DNA of 28,563 bases from a virus: IMG/VR virus record IMGVR_UViG_3300042922_000659, positions 1 to 28,563 of that record, one strand, 5' to 3'. Below the pieces are notes generated by a model. The model did not search any database and was not told where the DNA came from. It saw only the letters and a program-made list of their open reading frames with translations. How positions within the stretch are numbered: position 1 is the first letter of the stretch; each line of letters starts with the position of its first letter. Positions 27,509 through 28,563 of this stretch are shown piece after piece. Made by a program: the position numbers and the translations under genes.

Positions 27509-28241
27509 TGTATGTCCTATATGTAATGGCACGACATGGGTAGAAACGAAACAGGGATATAAAAGATGCCAATGTTATAAAAAAGAATTATCCCAAAGAC
27601 TTTGGAAAGGCTTTGGCGTGGATCCAAGTAAAGTAAAAAAGCTAAATGACTATAAAGTGTATAAAGAATTACCAGCTACACAAAAAGCCAAAGATAAAGC
27701 TTTAAACTATATAAAAAACTTTGAAAAAATAATACTTGAAGAAAAAAATAGTTTTGGATTATTCGGACAACCAGGAGCAGGTAAGAGCCACATTGTAATA
27801 GCCATAGGAACAGCACTGTTAAAGAAAAACATACAGGTTATATATATGCCTTATCTTGAAGCAATGAGAGAACTGAAAGCTAATACGAATGATGATGAAT
27901 ATTATTTAAAACTTTCAAACAGATACAAAAAAGCTAAAGTGTTGATTATAGATGATTTGTTTAAAGACAAAGTAAGAAATGGACAGCTTCTCAAAGATAG
28001 ATACGGAAACTGTGTAGGCTTAACCGAAGCAGATATGAAACATATAATGCCTATTCTGAACTACAGATACTTAAACCACATACCAACATTGATAAGTACT
28101 GAATGTACTCCAAGCATACTTGTAGAGCTTGATGAAGCATTATCAGGAAGAATAGTTGAATCTTGTGGAAGCAACAGAGTTGTATTTAATAAAAGCGAAT
28201 ACAATTACCGAATGAGAGAATTTATGAAAGGGGAGGAATAA
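27426..28241 (+). CDS. DnaC/DnaI-like helicase loader ATPase
   Basis: A 271-residue protein. I start it at ATG 27426, 6 bases after AAGGAGG; the N-terminus MDKIQIPALKRIMQGV is typical of phage DnaC-like proteins, and a longer frame from 27306 lacks a ribosome site. Cys30, Cys33, Cys48 and Cys50 form an N-terminal zinc knuckle (CPIC, CQC). The AAA+ part has Walker A GQPGAGKS (114-121), Walker B VLIIDDLF (172-179), and a sensor-like STE near 224. It loads the replicative helicase with the upstream organizer. Overlaps that gene by 83 bases in another frame. Confidence 0.9.
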   Translation: MDKIQIPALKRIMQGVNMTSTNSTATNDVCPICNGTTWVETKQGYKRCQCYKKELSQRLWKGFGVDPSKVKKLNDYKVYKELPATQKAKDKALNYIKNFEKIILEEKNSFGLFGQPGAGKSHIVIAIGTALLKKNIQVIYMPYLEAMRELKANTNDDEYYLKLSNRYKKAKVLIIDDLFKDKVRNGQLLKDRYGNCVGLTEADMKHIMPILNYRYLNHIPTLISTECTPSILVELDEALSGRIVESCGSNRVVFNKSEYNYRMREFMKGEE

Positions 28242-28243
28242 AA

Positions 28244-28563
28244 ATGTCATGGACACAATCAAAAATTGAATACTTTAAGGCTAATTATTATACTAAAACT
28301 AACGTACAAATGTCTGCAATACTTGGGGTGAGTTACAATTCTTTAAGATATAAAGCTAGAGCATTAGGCATGGCAGATAAAAGAAAACTAGGGTTGAGTA
28401 AAGGAATACCAAAAGGTAAATATACTAGAAATGCAATACCAAACGAAGTTATGAATTACAGACCTAGTCCAGATACAATGTTAGAGGCGGAAGGTAGAAA
28501 AAACATTCTCAGTATACAAGATATTAAAAATAAATTACAAAGAGGCAAGAAAATAAAGTTGCA
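28244..28563 (+). CDS. Hypothetical DNA-binding protein (3' truncated by window)
   Basis: Open from ATG 28244 to the window end (at least 106 residues), with GGGGAGG upstream. Residues about 3-45 look like a helix-turn-helix: QSKIEYFKANYYTKTNVQMS, then AILGVSYNSLRYKARALGM. A basic segment KRKLGLSKGIPKGKYTR follows. Similar HTH proteins occur beside replication genes in Gram-positive phages. The C-terminus and so the full role cannot be judged. Confidence 0.65.
   Translation, partial: MSWTQSKIEYFKANYYTKTNVQMSAILGVSYNSLRYKARALGMADKRKLGLSKGIPKGKYTRNAIPNEVMNYRPSPDTMLEAEGRKNILSIQDIKNKLQRGKKIKL

Overview
The window looks like part of a temperate, contractile-tailed phage genome of a low-GC Firmicute, most likely a cluster I Clostridium. 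The base composition is strongly AT-rich, arginine codons are mostly AGA/AGG, ribosome-binding sites are strong GGAGG types, and the proteins are typical of clostridial phages: CWB2 cell-wall-binding repeats, a GH25 endolysin with a short C-terminal wall-binding domain, TcdE-type and LLH holins, XkdX, a Gp138-type spike, Rha/ORF6C antirepressor and a phage replisome organizer. No tRNA, rRNA, CRISPR array or insertion sequence was seen.

Layout. 1-13067 is the end of the late tail operon (+): tape measure C-terminus, Dit-like protein, baseplate plug, a hub with two wall-hydrolase domains, spike, a secreted CWB2 cargo gene, sheath initiator, baseplate J, DUF2612 protein, a tail fibre with an SGNH esterase domain, a membrane-anchored SGNH hydrolase, a small zinc ribbon, a second fibre-like gene and XkdX. 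13128-15399 is lysis (two holins, endolysin, one unknown gene), closed by a 14-bp perfect terminator. 15451-16377 has no protein gene but holds several promoter-plus-hairpin units, a candidate small-RNA cluster. 16378-18587 is an accessory region: a Spo0E-like gene (-), a divergent membrane GAF protein with a 61-residue partner (+), and two tiny ribbon-helix-helix proteins and a Cys-rich XRE regulator (-). 18756-21447 is the lysogeny module: a promoter with a perfect GAAC-N4-GTTC SOS box ahead of two short ORFs, a 52-bp imperfect inverted repeat that is a good attP candidate, a large serine integrase, the repressor, operators and a Cro-like gene. 21569-28563 is the early operon (+): Rha/ORF6C antirepressor, AbrB-like regulator, many small proteins, Gp157, a possible single-strand annealing protein with an SSB-like tail, replisome organizer and DnaC-like loader, with one inverted membrane-protein moron at 22819-23409.

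How it fits together. The repressor and integrase genes are adjacent on the minus strand, probably one operon, so integrase is made with the repressor. The repressor has no S24 peptidase domain, so the SOS box and the antirepressor are likely routes to induction. Late genes run directly into the lysogeny genes with no host DNA between them, and the candidate attP has both arms. This suggests the non-integrated (phage or circular) form rather than a chromosomal prophage. The Spo0E-like protein, AbrB-like protein and Spo0A-box-like sites suggest a link to host sporulation, which is an inference.
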